From Segatella hominis (GTDB lineage: Bacteria > Bacteroidota > Bacteroidia > Bacteroidales > Bacteroidaceae), in the NCBI RefSeq assembly GCF_019249725.2, contig NZ_CP137559.1, positions 1,611,501-1,675,500 on the forward strand: a DNA stretch of 64,000 nt, read 5' to 3'. Position 1 is the first letter of the stretch, and every line of letters begins with the position of its first letter. A program made the position numbers and the translations under genes. The notes below the pieces were generated by a model. It ran no database searches and had not been told where the DNA came from. It saw nothing but the letters and a program-made list of their open reading frames with translations. Positions 1 to 9,380 of the stretch are shown piece after piece.

Positions 1-24
1 TTTTCAAAAAGAAAAACAGGAGAC

Positions 25-1143
25 TTAGGGAAGAAAAAACAATTTTTCTCCCCGAATCTCTAATTGGCTCGGCAAATTATCCTCAAACAACTTCCCTGTT
101 CCAAGTCCTTGTGCCATAGGAGCCTCAGCGCCATACGCTTCCTCTCCATAGACCTTAGCACAGAAATGGGCAATCGCATTCAGTCCTACATTGCTTTCCA
201 AAGCGGATGTGATCCAACTCCCAATTCCTCTTTCCCGGGCAAGGGAGATCCATTCCTCACATCCATACATACCTCCATGGAGCGAAGGTTTCAAAACAAT
301 ATATTGCGGCCGGATGGTATCCAACAGCGCCTGCTTCATCGAACGGACATTGACACCGATCAATTCCTCATCAAGCGCAATCGGCAACGGAGTTTCCCGG
401 CAGAGTTCAGCCATCTTAGGCCACTGATGCTGTTTGATAGGCTGTTCGATGGAATGAATATCGTATCTTGCCAATGTTTCCAGGCGACTCATCGCATTCT
501 CCGGAGAGAAACCACCATTGGCATCCACACGCAGTTGCACCTCCTCCTTGGAATAGCGCTCTCTGATACACTTGACCAGATCCAGTTCTTTCAGGAAGTC
601 GATGGCACCAATCTTCAGTTTCACGCAATGGAAACCCTCTTTCAGTTTCTCCTCCAGTCTTCCTAACATTTCATCGTAAGAGCCCATCCACACGAGTCCG
701 TTGATGGTAATCCCCGCTTCCCCGCGTGCAAAAGGCGTATCATACAATTTTCCCAAGCCATTTGCCCAAGCCGGAACAGCAAATGTCTGCAAGGCGACAG
801 AAGAAGGATCAGCAGTTGCAGCCACCTTTACCTGATGGAAGAAGTCTGCAAATGCCGATTCCAATCCAAAAGTAATGCTCGGATAGGCACGAATCATATC
901 ATACGGAATACGTCCCATCTGTTCCACCAGTTGACAGACCTGTCGCAGCGTCGCCTCATATTCCGGTTTCGCATCACAGCTCAAATCCGGGAGCGTAGCA
1001 CATTCGCCCACACCTTTCACGCCCGGAACTTCATCCGAGGATAGCGTGAGGAAGAAACTATGCCGGGTGGTATAAACGCCTCTTGATGTTCCTGCCGGCA
1101 CCTTGAAATGGAGCGTCCGCTCCGATATCTCTATCTTGTACAT
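25..1143 (-). CDS. menC: o-succinylbenzoate synthase (MenC), enolase superfamily
   Basis: This 372-residue protein is read as the menaquinone-pathway enzyme that dehydrates SHCHC to o-succinylbenzoate in the cytoplasm. The enolase-superfamily barrel residues are visible: the KLK motif (Lys175, Lys177), metal ligands at Asp207 (DANGG), Glu233 (EQPI) and Asp258 (DEE), and the second catalytic lysine at Lys285 (LKPS). The ATG at 1143-1141 overlaps the TAA of the upstream GNAT-nitrilase gene in a TAATG junction, so the two are probably translationally coupled. The other men genes of this window lie at 27.8-32.1 kb, so the pathway is split. MenE could follow downstream, but the window ends 24 bases after the stop. 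The family also contains dipeptide epimerases; the men genes nearby and the overall sequence favour MenC. Confidence 0.88.
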   Translation of the reverse strand: MYKIEISERTLHFKVPAGTSRGVYTTRHSFFLTLSSDEVPGVKGVGECATLPDLSCDAKPEYEATLRQVCQLVEQMGRIPYDMIRAYPSITFGLESAFADFFHQVKVAATADPSSVALQTFAVPAWANGLGKLYDTPFARGEAGITINGLVWMGSYDEMLGRLEEKLKEGFHCVKLKIGAIDFLKELDLVKCIRERYSKEEVQLRVDANGGFSPENAMSRLETLARYDIHSIEQPIKQHQWPKMAELCRETPLPIALDEELIGVNVRSMKQALLDTIRPQYIVLKPSLHGGMYGCEEWISLARERGIGSWITSALESNVGLNAIAHFCAKVYGEEAYGAEAPMAQGLGTGKLFEDNLPSQLEIRGEKLFFLP

Positions 1144-2672
1144 TATTTCTTTTTCAATTCATAAAGATCCTTGCGTCTGTCGCGCATATTGCGAACAGCA
1201 CCATACGTATGCAACTCATTGAGAAGATTCAAATCTACATCCGAAATCAGGATCATTTCCGTATTCGGTGTCGCCTCCGAGCGCTTACCATCATTAGGGA
1301 AGGCAAAATCACATGGTGTAAATACGGCACTCTGTGCATACTGGATATCCATATTATGCACACGAGGCAAGTTGCCTACACTACCTGCAATCGCCACATA
1401 ACACTCATTCTCGATAGCACGCGCCTGTGCACAGACTCTCACACGAGAGTAGGCATTCTGCGTATCGGTCATAAATGGTACAAAGAGAATCTGCATACCA
1501 TCCTGTGCCATCAGACGGGAGAGTTCAGGGAACTCCACATCATAGCAGATGACAATACCAATCTTGCCACAGTCGGTATCAAAAGTCTGGATATTGCTAC
1601 CGCCTGTCAATCCCCAACATTTCTGTTCATCTGGAGTCACATGAATCTTCTCATACATATCCACGCTACCATCTCTGCGGCAGAGGAAACCCACATTATA
1701 AAGTGCCCCGTCTTCCTTTACCAGTGGCATAGAACCCGTGATGATATTGATGTTATAGCTGATAGCCAACTCACGGAAACGGTCACGGATCTGTTCCGTA
1801 TATTGAGCCATTTCACGAATACTCTGCGCTTCACCCATGTCATTAAACTTCGCCATCAGCGGAGCATTAAAGTATTCTGGGAAAAGGATAAAATCACTCT
1901 TATAGTCAGACACGGAATCCACGAAGAACTCCACCTGTTCAAAGAGATCATCCACAGAAGCATAAGGACGCATCTGCCACTGAACCAATCCGATGCGCAC
2001 CGTAGGTTTTCTATCTACAAAACTATCCGTTGGTGGCTGGTAATAGATATTATCCCACTGCAACAGTGTGGCGCAGTGTTCACTCTCCTCATCACTTGGC
2101 AGATAATTGCGGATGACACGACGGACGTGGAAATCATTGCTCAACTGGAACGTGAGTACCGGGTCGTAGATTTCACGGGAGCGCACCTTCTCGATATACT
2201 CCTTCGGACGCATCTGGTCCGCATACTTATGATAGTTAGGAATACGACCACCAAACATGATTGCCTTCAGATTCAACTTTTCGCACAATTCCTTGCGATA
2301 CTCGTACATACGGCGTGCCAATCGCAAGCCACGGTAATCAGGGTGGATAAACACCTCAATACCATAGAGAATATTACCATTAGGATCATGTGTATTGAAA
2401 GTCTCGTTACCAGTCACCTGCGCATAAGTATGATCACCCTTCACCATATTATAATTAACGATGATAGACAGGGCACATCCTACAATCTTATCATCCACGA
2501 TGATGACAACCTGACCTTCAGGAAATATAGTAATGAGTTTCTTGATTTGCTGGCGTGTCCAGAACACGTCAGAATCAGCGTAGATACGCTTGAAAGATTT
2601 AGCGAGCTGGTCATAATCCTCCATGTGGAGATTTCTCAGGCTCACCTTTTCGATTTTACGAATGGGTTCCAT
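1143..2672 (-). CDS. GNAT acetyltransferase - nitrilase (carbon-nitrogen hydrolase) fusion
   Basis: A two-domain protein of 509 residues. Residues about 10-190 are a GNAT acyltransferase domain with an acetyl-CoA-loop-like HPDYRGLRLARRMYE segment near 110-125. Residues about 224-500 are a carbon-nitrogen hydrolase with the complete catalytic triad: Glu266 (FPEYF), Lys342 (YEKIHV) and Cys376 (ICYDVEFPE). The reading frame extends upstream to 2735, but a TACTTTTG promoter box sits at 2733-2740, so the ATG at 2672-2670 is the plausible start. Its stop overlaps the menC start. GNAT-nitrilase fusions are widespread in bacteria, but the amide substrate and acyl acceptor are not known to me. The coupling to menC is intriguing but does not show that it acts in quinone synthesis. 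Confidence 0.85.
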   Translation of the reverse strand: MEPIRKIEKVSLRNLHMEDYDQLAKSFKRIYADSDVFWTRQQIKKLITIFPEGQVVIIVDDKIVGCALSIIVNYNMVKGDHTYAQVTGNETFNTHDPNGNILYGIEVFIHPDYRGLRLARRMYEYRKELCEKLNLKAIMFGGRIPNYHKYADQMRPKEYIEKVRSREIYDPVLTFQLSNDFHVRRVIRNYLPSDEESEHCATLLQWDNIYYQPPTDSFVDRKPTVRIGLVQWQMRPYASVDDLFEQVEFFVDSVSDYKSDFILFPEYFNAPLMAKFNDMGEAQSIREMAQYTEQIRDRFRELAISYNINIITGSMPLVKEDGALYNVGFLCRRDGSVDMYEKIHVTPDEQKCWGLTGGSNIQTFDTDCGKIGIVICYDVEFPELSRLMAQDGMQILFVPFMTDTQNAYSRVRVCAQARAIENECYVAIAGSVGNLPRVHNMDIQYAQSAVFTPCDFAFPNDGKRSEATPNTEMILISDVDLNLLNELHTYGAVRNMRDRRKDLYELKKK

Positions 2673-2732
2673 AATACAACTTTTTATCTTTAAACCATCA
2701 CCGGTTTCAATGAAAGAACCGATATTTGGGGG

Positions 2733-2740
2733 CAAAAGTA
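2733..2740 (-). promoter_or_regulatory. Promoter -7 box of the GNAT-nitrilase/menC unit
   Basis: TACTTTTG on the minus strand matches the Bacteroidota -7 consensus TAnnTTTG and lies about 60 bases ahead of the chosen ATG. It rules out the longer reading frame that starts at 2735. Confidence 0.6.
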
Positions 2741-2824
2741 CAACTTTTCACCCGAAGCACAAAGAGAAAAATACAAAAAAAGGAAAAATGCTGGAATAAA
2801 AGCGTTTTTTATCAAAATAATGAG

Positions 2825-2832
2825 TACCTTTG
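2825..2832 (+). promoter_or_regulatory. Promoter -7 box of the DMT transporter
   Basis: TACCTTTG followed by CA, 38 bases ahead of the GTG start at 2870. It is arranged divergently from the box at 2733-2740. Confidence 0.6.
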
Positions 2833-2869
2833 CAGCCCAAAATGAACCAACAATATAAAAAACAAAAAA

Positions 2870-3748
2870 GTGAACAGTAATCAAGTTAAAGGTTTTCTGG
2901 CGGGTATCATTGCCGCCGTTTGTTATGGTACCAACCCATTGGGTACCTTAGAGCTCTACCATGACGGATTCTCTTCCGGTTCCGTCCTGACCTATCGCTA
3001 CCTTTTAGCAGTAGTCATGTTTGCCATCGTCTTACTGGTACGCCGTGAAAGTTTTGCCATCAAGTGGGGTCATGCCATCCGTCTGGCATGCTTAGGCAGT
3101 TTCTTCGCCCTCTCTTCCACCACGCTCTATGTCAGTTTCCATTATATGGCAGCAGGAATCGCGAGTACCCTGCTTTTTGTCTATCCGATCATGACTGCAA
3201 TTCTGATGACCGCCTTCTTCCATGAGAAGGTCACCTGGACCAGTACCATCGCCATTCTTCTCGCCGTTTCAGGCGTCGGACTTCTTTATCAGGGAGATGG
3301 AAACGCCAAGTTGAGCACAGCGGGGTTTGCCCTTGTGATGGCCTCCTCCCTGCTCTATGCCATTTATATCATCTCCATCAACCAGTGGAAGAACAACACC
3401 ATGTCGAATGTCAAATTCACCTTCTGGATATTGGTATTCGGTCTGATAACCGTTGCCCTTTTCACGTGGATTTCGGGTGAGAATTTCCAAATGTTGGAAA
3501 CACCGAAGCAGTGGCTCTGTGCAGCCCAACTCGCTCTTTTGCCAACGGTACTCTCGCTCTTCTTCATGACGATTTCCATCAATCTCATCGGCAGTACCCC
3601 TGCTGCCATCATGGGAGCCTTGGAACCTGTTACCGCAGTCGTGATTGGCGTCTGCATTTTTGGAGAATCCTTTACCCTGCAGCTTGCGCTCGGTATTGTT
3701 GCTATTCTTGCCGGTGTAACTCTGATTATTCTACGGAAACAGAAATAA
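2870..3748 (+). CDS. DMT-superfamily (EamA) transporter
   Basis: A 292-residue integral membrane protein with about ten hydrophobic segments arranged as two EamA repeats. The first repeat begins with the typical GFLAGIIAAVCYGTNPL helix and the second near residue 145 (STAGFALVMASSLLYAIYI). The C-terminus is short and basic (ILRKQK), as is common in DMT exporters. The start is GTG at 2870, because no in-frame ATG precedes the first membrane helix and the promoter box is 38 bases upstream. Family members export metabolites or amino acids; the substrate cannot be read from the sequence. The gene is monocistronic, ends at a strong bidirectional terminator and converges with the PurF-like gene. 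Confidence 0.85.
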   Translation: MNSNQVKGFLAGIIAAVCYGTNPLGTLELYHDGFSSGSVLTYRYLLAVVMFAIVLLVRRESFAIKWGHAIRLACLGSFFALSSTTLYVSFHYMAAGIASTLLFVYPIMTAILMTAFFHEKVTWTSTIAILLAVSGVGLLYQGDGNAKLSTAGFALVMASSLLYAIYIISINQWKNNTMSNVKFTFWILVFGLITVALFTWISGENFQMLETPKQWLCAAQLALLPTVLSLFFMTISINLIGSTPAAIMGALEPVTAVVIGVCIFGESFTLQLALGIVAILAGVTLIILRKQK

Positions 3749-3760
3749 ACGCCCTATCAA

Positions 3761-3804
3761 AAAAATGAGGGTGTGTCATAAGACCATGACACACCCTCAT
3801 TTTT
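3761..3804. terminator. Bidirectional intrinsic terminator, GAGGGTGTGTCAT family copy 1
   Basis: A perfect 19-bp stem (3761-3779 with 3786-3804) and a 6-nt loop, A-rich on the left and T-rich on the right, so it can terminate both converging genes. The stem core GAGGGTGTGTCAT recurs at 20390 and 39892. Confidence 0.85.
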
Positions 3805-5244
3805 TTATTCCTCATCTGCAAATTCATGCAGCGTATAGTCGCTACTGCCATCAAAGCAATGAGTGCAGACCTGGCATTTCGGTAAGCCGATCGCCTCAAT
3901 CAACTGTTCGATGGTATTGAACTTCAAAGTGGTCAAACCGAGTTGACGCGCAATCTCGTCCACCATTCTCTGATATTCAGGAGAACCCGTAGTAGCATAT
4001 TTATCGAGATTCTTATTGGCATCGCCTTCAAACTTCTCGATGATACGACGAGTAATCAATTCCATATCGCTCTTGGAAGAAGTGAAGTTGATAAACGGAC
4101 AACCGTAAACCAATGGAGGACAGGCGATTCTCATGTGACATTCCTTCAAACCAGCCTGATCGAAAAGAACCTTCACATTATCACGCAACTGGGTACCTCT
4201 TACGATACTGTCATCACAGAAAAGAACTCGCTTGCCTTTGAGCATCGCCTTGTTAGGTATCAGTTTCATCTTAGCTACCAAAGAGCGCATACTCTGGTTG
4301 CTTGGAGTAAACGAACGAGGCCAAGTAGGCGTATATTTGGCAATACAACGCTGGTAAGGCACACCCTTACCCGCAGCATAACCCATAGCCATACCCGTAC
4401 CCGAATCAGGAATACCGCTGCAGCAATCCACCTCCACATCGTCGGTCTTGGCGAGGTTGCAACCATTGGTAAAGCGCACATCCTCCACATTACGTCCCTC
4501 GTAGGTAGAAGTTGGGAAACCATAATAAACCCACAGGAAAGAACAGATCTGCATCTTCTTATTGGCTGGTCTCAGCTGCTCAAGACCATCAGCAGTCATC
4601 TGCACAATCTCTCCCGGACCCACCTCATACTCAGTCTCATAGTCGAGATTAGGGAAAGAAGTGGATTCGCTGGAAGCAGCATGGGCACCATCCTTCTTGC
4701 CGATAATGAGCGGCGTGCGTCCCCAACTGTCACGGGCACAGATGATACCATCCTCGGTGAGAATCATCATGGTACAAGAGCCCTTGATGTGATGATACAC
4801 ATTCTCGATACCCTCTTTGAAAGTCTTGCCCTGAATGATGAGCAAAGCTACAAGTTCGGTAGGATTGGTACTGCCGGAAGACATCTCAGCAAAGTGCATG
4901 TTCTTCTTCAGCAAATGTTGGGTAAGTTCATCCTTGTTGGCAATCTTTGCCACTGTGCAGATGGCAAATCGGCCAAGATGAGAGTTCATGATGAGCGGTT
5001 GTGCATCCGTATCGCTGATGACTCCAATACCAGAGGTAGCCCCTTCAAACTTATCTAATGAAGGTTCAAACTTGGTTCTGAAATAAGAGCTTTCGAGGTT
5101 GTGGATAGAGCGCACGAAGCCTTTATCCTGACTGTAGGTTGCCAAACCGCCTCGGCGTGTGCCGAGATGTGAGTTGTAATCAGTGCCGTAGAAAAGGTCT
5201 GCGACACAACTTTTCTTGGAAATCGTTCCGAATATGCCTCCCAT
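3805..5244 (-). CDS. PurF-like amidophosphoribosyltransferase paralogue lacking the catalytic Cys
   Basis: A 479-residue protein with the PurF layout: an N-terminal Ntn-glutaminase fold (about residues 1-235) and a C-terminal phosphoribosyltransferase domain. The PRPP loop is intact (VLFCDDSIVRGTQLRD). Cysteines in ICSFLWVYY, YGCPF and CQVCTHC fall where the Bacillus-type [4Fe-4S] ligands of PurF would be. The N-terminus is MGGIFG instead of the family's (M)CGI(V/F)G, so the glutaminase nucleophile that is exposed after Met removal is absent. The protein either uses free ammonia or does something other than make phosphoribosylamine. From memory, Bacteroidota carry such paralogues besides a normal PurF. 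The gene has its own promoter at 5284-5291. Confidence 0.75.
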   Translation of the reverse strand: MGGIFGTISKKSCVADLFYGTDYNSHLGTRRGGLATYSQDKGFVRSIHNLESSYFRTKFEPSLDKFEGATSGIGVISDTDAQPLIMNSHLGRFAICTVAKIANKDELTQHLLKKNMHFAEMSSGSTNPTELVALLIIQGKTFKEGIENVYHHIKGSCTMMILTEDGIICARDSWGRTPLIIGKKDGAHAASSESTSFPNLDYETEYEVGPGEIVQMTADGLEQLRPANKKMQICSFLWVYYGFPTSTYEGRNVEDVRFTNGCNLAKTDDVEVDCCSGIPDSGTGMAMGYAAGKGVPYQRCIAKYTPTWPRSFTPSNQSMRSLVAKMKLIPNKAMLKGKRVLFCDDSIVRGTQLRDNVKVLFDQAGLKECHMRIACPPLVYGCPFINFTSSKSDMELITRRIIEKFEGDANKNLDKYATTGSPEYQRMVDEIARQLGLTTLKFNTIEQLIEAIGLPKCQVCTHCFDGSSDYTLHEFADEE

Positions 5245-5283
5245 AAGAGTATAAATTCTATATTAATGTTTGAAATATGGGTG

Positions 5284-5291
5284 CAAAGGTA
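5284..5291 (-). promoter_or_regulatory. Promoter -7 box of the PurF-like gene
   Basis: TACCTTTG on the minus strand, 40 bases ahead of the ATG at 5244. Confidence 0.6.
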
Positions 5292-5305
5292 CTAAAAATG
5301 AAGAA

Positions 5306-5345
5306 ATCTCGCAAGAAAAGCGTGCAAAAACTTTTCTTGCGAGAT
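5306..5345 (-). terminator. Terminator hairpin downstream of gltA
   Basis: A perfect 15-bp inverted repeat (5306-5320 with 5331-5345) and a 10-nt loop, directly after the gltA stop and directly before the next promoter box. The T-run after the stem is interrupted, so termination may be partial. Confidence 0.6.
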
Positions 5346-5356
5346 AAATAATTGTT

Positions 5357-6703
5357 TTATCTGTCCTTGAGCGGCGTATAATCCAACTCTCCCAAAATAT
5401 TCTTATAAGCAGGACGGATGATACGGCGACCTTCGAAATTCAGTTCCTCGATGCGATGGGCTGTCCAACCCACGATACGTGCCATGGCGAAGATTGGGGT
5501 ATAGATTTCCTGTGGCAAACCAATCATCTCATAGATGAAACCGCTATAGAAGTCGAGGTTGGCACAAGCCGGTTTGCTACCACCACGATGTTCCTGCAAG
5601 CACTTGATACCTTCCTGTTCGATGAGTTTCAGGAAGTTATACTCATCCTCTCTACCCTTTTCCTTAGCCAACTCACCAGCCAGGCGCTTCAACTCCACTG
5701 CACGTGGGTCGCTCAAAGTATAGACAGCATGACCGATACCATAGATCAGACCGGTCTTGTCATAAGCCTCCTTGTTGAGCATTCGCTTCAAATAGATATC
5801 AAGTTCACTGATATTCGTCCAATCCTTGATCGCTTCCTTCAAATGATGGAACATATTGATAACCTTGATATTGGCACCACCATGAAGAGGACCCTTCAAA
5901 CTACCGATACCAGCAGCAATAGAACTGTAGGTATCCGTACGGGTAGAAGAAGTAACACGTACGGTGAAGGTAGAGTTGTTACCACCACCATGCTCAGCCT
6001 GGATAATCAGGAGCAAGTCGAGCATACGCGCATCCAGTTCAGAATAATTCTCATGCTTCATCATATAGAGGAAATTCTCTGCAATAGAGAGGTTCTCACG
6101 TGGATGACGGATATGCAAACTTCTACCCTGTACAGAGTGACGATAGATATTGTATGCGTATGCGATGATAGTAGGGAACTTAGCAATCAACTCTACACTT
6201 TGGCGCATCAGGTTGTCACGACTGATATCATCAGGATTTGGATCGAAAGTGTACATTTCGAGCACACAACGAGCCAGGATGTTCATGATATTGCTACCCT
6301 CCAGTTCAATAATATGCGTAATGGTACGGTGATCAAGCGGCATATTATCATTGATGAGTTCCTTGAAAGCCTCCAGTTCCTCCTTGTCAGGCAACTGACC
6401 GGAGAGCAAAAGGAAAGCCACCTCCTCAAAACCGAATCGTTTCTCCTTGAGAAGCGGAGTTACAAGGTCATCCAATTCATAGCCACGATAGTAGAGTTTA
6501 CCCTCGGTAGGTTTCAATTTACCTTGCTCATCACGCTCATAACCCACCACATTACCGATATTGGTCAAACCGACGAGCACACCCGAACCATCCTCATTGC
6601 GAAGACCACGCTTCACATTGAATTTGGTGAATGCCTCCTTGTCAATCTTGCATGAGTTTTTAACCTCATCGCTTAATTTATATATCAAATATTCCTTGTT
6701 CAT
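5357..6703 (-). CDS. gltA: Citrate synthase
   Basis: A 448-residue citrate synthase that condenses oxaloacetate and acetyl-CoA at the entry to the TCA cycle. The three catalytic positions are in recognisable contexts: His in LHGGANIKVI, His in GIGHAVYTLSDPRA and Asp in ANLDFYSGFIY. The frame is open upstream to 6739, but that would overlap the aconitase stop, so the ATG at 6703-6701 (MNKEYLIYKL) is chosen. It lies 19 bases after acnA and has no promoter box of its own, so acnA and gltA form one operon. Isocitrate dehydrogenase, often in the same cluster in relatives, is not here. Confidence 0.92.
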   Translation of the reverse strand: MNKEYLIYKLSDEVKNSCKIDKEAFTKFNVKRGLRNEDGSGVLVGLTNIGNVVGYERDEQGKLKPTEGKLYYRGYELDDLVTPLLKEKRFGFEEVAFLLLSGQLPDKEELEAFKELINDNMPLDHRTITHIIELEGSNIMNILARCVLEMYTFDPNPDDISRDNLMRQSVELIAKFPTIIAYAYNIYRHSVQGRSLHIRHPRENLSIAENFLYMMKHENYSELDARMLDLLLIIQAEHGGGNNSTFTVRVTSSTRTDTYSSIAAGIGSLKGPLHGGANIKVINMFHHLKEAIKDWTNISELDIYLKRMLNKEAYDKTGLIYGIGHAVYTLSDPRAVELKRLAGELAKEKGREDEYNFLKLIEQEGIKCLQEHRGGSKPACANLDFYSGFIYEMIGLPQEIYTPIFAMARIVGWTAHRIEELNFEGRRIIRPAYKNILGELDYTPLKDR

Positions 6704-6722
6704 AATTATCCAAATTAGAATG

Positions 6723-8981
6723 TTATTTCTGCGCAGCAAAATTCAATGCACTACCAGCCTTGAACCAGGCGATTTGCGTATCATTATAGGTATGTTCTAC
6801 CTCGAAGCTATCCTCAGAGCCATCCTTGTGCTTGAGGGTGATGGTAAGATGACTGCCCGGTGCAAACTCCTTGAGACCAGTCAAAGAGATACGATCGTCC
6901 TCCTGTACCTTATTATAATCATCCTTGTTGCAGAAAGTAAGCGCAAGCATACCCTGCTTCTTCAGATTGGTCTCGTGGATACGGGCGAAGCTCTTGGCAA
7001 GAATCACCTTCACATTGAGGAATCGAGGTTCCATCGCAGCATGTTCACGAGAAGAACCCTCACCATAGTTATCTTCTGCCACTACGATGCTGCTGATATT
7101 CTGCGCTTTATAAGCCTTGGCAGCAGTAGAAACCTCCACGTATTTGCCATCCAACTGATTTTTCACCTTGTTGCTCTCACCATTGAAAGCATTCACGGCA
7201 CCCATCAGGAGGTTGTCGGAGATGTTCTGCAGATGTCCACGGAACTTCAACCAAGGACCAGCCATAGAGATATGGTCTGTTGTACACTTACCCTCCGTCT
7301 TGATCAGCAGCGGCATATCGATCAGATCCTTACCATCCCAGGCAGCAAACGGAGCGAGTTTCTGGAGTCGGTTGCTATCCGGAGCAATCACCACCTCAAC
7401 GTTGGCATTTTCCTCGCTCGGTGCGATAAAGCCCTTATCTTCTACTGCAAATCCCTTAGGAGGGAAAGTAAAACCAGTAGGCACATCCAACTTCACGCTG
7501 TTGCCATCCTTATCTAATAAGGTATCCGTAGCAGGATTAAAGTCAAGACGACCGGCGATGGTGAGTGCTACCGTCAATTCAGGACTACCGATAAAGGCGT
7601 AAGTATTCGGGTTGCCATCAGCACGACGGCGGAAGTTTCTATTGAAAGAAGTAACGATGGCATTCTTGCGCGTATTGTCATCCGTATGTCGCTTCCACTG
7701 TCCGATACATGGACCACAGGCATTGGTCATGATCAGCGCACCGATCTTCTTGAAATCATCGAGGATGCCGTCACGTTCAGCAGTATAGCGGATCTGTTCT
7801 GAACCCGGGTTGATAATCAACTGACCTTTCACCTGAATACCCTTCTCATAAGCCTGACGAGCCACACTGGCAGCACGGGCGAGATCCTGGTAAGAAGAGT
7901 TGGTACAACTGCCCACCAATCCCACTTCTACCACCATCGGATAATCATTGGCAGGACCTTTCGCCTTCATGTGAGAGATAGGAGTAGCCGCATCCGGCGT
8001 AAACGGACCATTGAGATGAGGTTCTACCTTAGAGAGGTCGATTTCCACAATCTGATCATAGAAAGCAGACGGATTGGCAAGGACCTCATCATCAGCACGG
8101 AGTTCAGCCGCATTCTGCTGGGCAAGAGAAGCAATCTCCGCTCTGCCAGTCTTACGGAGATACTCATCCGCATTTCCATCGAATGGGAAGATAGAACAGG
8201 TAGCACCCAGTTCTGCACCCATATTACAGATTGTTGCCTTACCAGTAGTAGAAATACTGTCAAGACCATCACCGAAGTATTCGAGAATGGCATTGGTACC
8301 ACCCTTCACGGTAAGAATACCGAGAATTTCGAGGATTACATCCTTAGGAGTAGCCCAACCAGAAAGTTTACCAGTAAGATGAACACCGATGAGACGAGGC
8401 ATCTTGAGTTCCCAAGGCTGACCGGTAAGAACATCCACGGCATCCGCACCACCAACGCCAACAGCCACCATTCCGAGTCCACCGGCATTAGGTGTATGAG
8501 AGTCAGTACCCACCATCATACCACCAGGGAAGGCATAGTTTTCAAGTACCACCTGATGGATGATACCAGCACCCGGCCCCCAAAAGCCGATATGGTATTT
8601 CTGAGAAACAGACTTCAAGAAGTCATAAACCTCCTTATTGGTCTTGCACGCCTCAGGAAGGTCTTTTTCTACCCCCACATCCGCACGAATCAAGTGATCA
8701 CAATGAACAGAGGCAGGTACGGCCACTTTGTCCTTACCCGCATTCATGAACTGAAGAAGAGCCATCTGAGCCGTCGCATCCTGCATCGCCACACGATTAG
8801 GTCGGAAATCAACATATTCCACACCTCTTTTATAAGGGCGCAATTGTGAAGGGTCGAAAAGGTGAGCAAAAAGCACCTTCTCGGCATAAGTAAGAGGTCG
8901 TTTTACCGTAGCTTTAGCCTGAGCTACACTTTCAGAATACGAAGCATAGAAGCTTCTCAGCATGTCAATGTCCAGTATCAT
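6723..8981 (-). CDS. acnA: Aconitate hydratase
   Basis: A 752-residue aconitase of the mitochondrial type, interconverting citrate and isocitrate with a [4Fe-4S] cluster. Cluster cysteines are visible in [11 protein letters not shown] and in [11 protein letters not shown], and the swivel-domain signature appears as [12 protein letters not shown]. The ATG at 8981 ([12 protein letters not shown]) is preferred over an in-frame GTG at 8990, because the alignment to the family begins at the later methionine. It is first in an operon with gltA. The leader contains a near-exact 25-bp direct repeat that duplicates the GTGAATAA sequence (separate entry). Confidence 0.92.
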   Translation of the reverse strand: MILDIDMLRSFYASYSESVAQAKATVKRPLTYAEKVLFAHLFDPSQLRPYKRGVEYVDFRPNRVAMQDATAQMALLQFMNAGKDKVAVPASVHCDHLIRADVGVEKDLPEACKTNKEVYDFLKSVSQKYHIGFWGPGAGIIHQVVLENYAFPGGMMVGTDSHTPNAGGLGMVAVGVGGADAVDVLTGQPWELKMPRLIGVHLTGKLSGWATPKDVILEILGILTVKGGTNAILEYFGDGLDSISTTGKATICNMGAELGATCSIFPFDGNADEYLRKTGRAEIASLAQQNAAELRADDEVLANPSAFYDQIVEIDLSKVEPHLNGPFTPDAATPISHMKAKGPANDYPMVVEVGLVGSCTNSSYQDLARAASVARQAYEKGIQVKGQLIINPGSEQIRYTAERDGILDDFKKIGALIMTNACGPCIGQWKRHTDDNTRKNAIVTSFNRNFRRRADGNPNTYAFIGSPELTVALTIAGRLDFNPATDTLLDKDGNSVKLDVPTGFTFPPKGFAVEDKGFIAPSEENANVEVVIAPDSNRLQKLAPFAAWDGKDLIDMPLLIKTEGKCTTDHISMAGPWLKFRGHLQNISDNLLMGAVNAFNGESNKVKNQLDGKYVEVSTAAKAYKAQNISSIVVAEDNYGEGSSREHAAMEPRFLNVKVILAKSFARIHETNLKKQGMLALTFCNKDDYNKVQEDDRISLTGLKEFAPGSHLTITLKHKDGSEDSFEVEHTYNDTQIAWFKAGSALNFAAQK

Positions 8982-8982
8982 C

Positions 8983-9038
8983 TTATTCACTATTTAAATT
9001 AAACTATGCAATTTATTCACTATTTGAACTAAACTATT
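8983..9038. repeat. Direct repeat in the acnA leader
   Basis: The sequence TTATTCACTATTT(A/G)AA(C/T)T followed by AAACTAT occurs at 8983-9007 and again at 9013-9037, with a 30-bp period and two differences. The pair lies between the acnA promoter box and its start codon and overlaps the alternative GTG start. Confidence 0.8.
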
Positions 9039-9040
9039 TG

Positions 9041-9048
9041 CAAAAATA
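9041..9048 (-). promoter_or_regulatory. Promoter -7 box of acnA-gltA
   Basis: TATTTTTG on the minus strand matches TAnnTTTG and precedes the duplicated leader. Confidence 0.5.
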
Positions 9049-9295
9049 CGAAATATTTTTCATATCGTAGCATTTTTCTTGAATTATTTATCATTTTGCC
9101 ATCATTTTTTGATTCTTTATATGAATTTGTTGCATAATTATGCTAAATATGCAGAAAAAAAATGGATTGTAAAAGAAAAAAGGCGGAAAGAGACAAGAAC
9201 CATAAAAATGTCGCAAAATGGTAACAAAAGTGTATATTTTAGGATTTGAGGCAATTTTTTCACATTTTCTTAACAAGAATACGGAAAAAATTATA

Positions 9296-9303
9296 TAAAT
9301 TTG
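9296..9303 (+). promoter_or_regulatory. Promoter -7 box of the TonB-dependent receptor
   Basis: TAAATTTG followed by CAG, giving a leader of about 75 nt before the ATG at 9381. Confidence 0.55.
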
Positions 9304-9380
9304 CAGCATATTTGAAAATGGAGGTTAAAATCGACAGAAATTTTAGCCCCAAAACATTATTAACTAATTATTTATAAGGT

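Larger units (their letters stand above)
9000..9380. other. Intergenic region between acnA and the TonB receptor
   Basis: A divergent promoter region of about 380 bp, strongly AT-rich. It holds the acnA leader repeats and box on the left and the receptor promoter box (9296-9303) on the right. I see no convincing gene; a 72-codon minus-strand frame here is of biased composition and crosses the promoter. Confidence 0.6.

Noticed and set aside
1209..2693. A 494-codon open frame on the plus strand opposite the GNAT-nitrilase gene
   Set aside because: It is exactly antisense to a gene with full catalytic motifs, has His- and Ile-rich unlikely composition and no recognisable domain.
9091..9309. 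72-codon minus-strand frame between acnA and the TonB receptor
   Set aside because: Phe-rich low-complexity translation of AT-rich promoter DNA; it crosses the receptor's promoter box.
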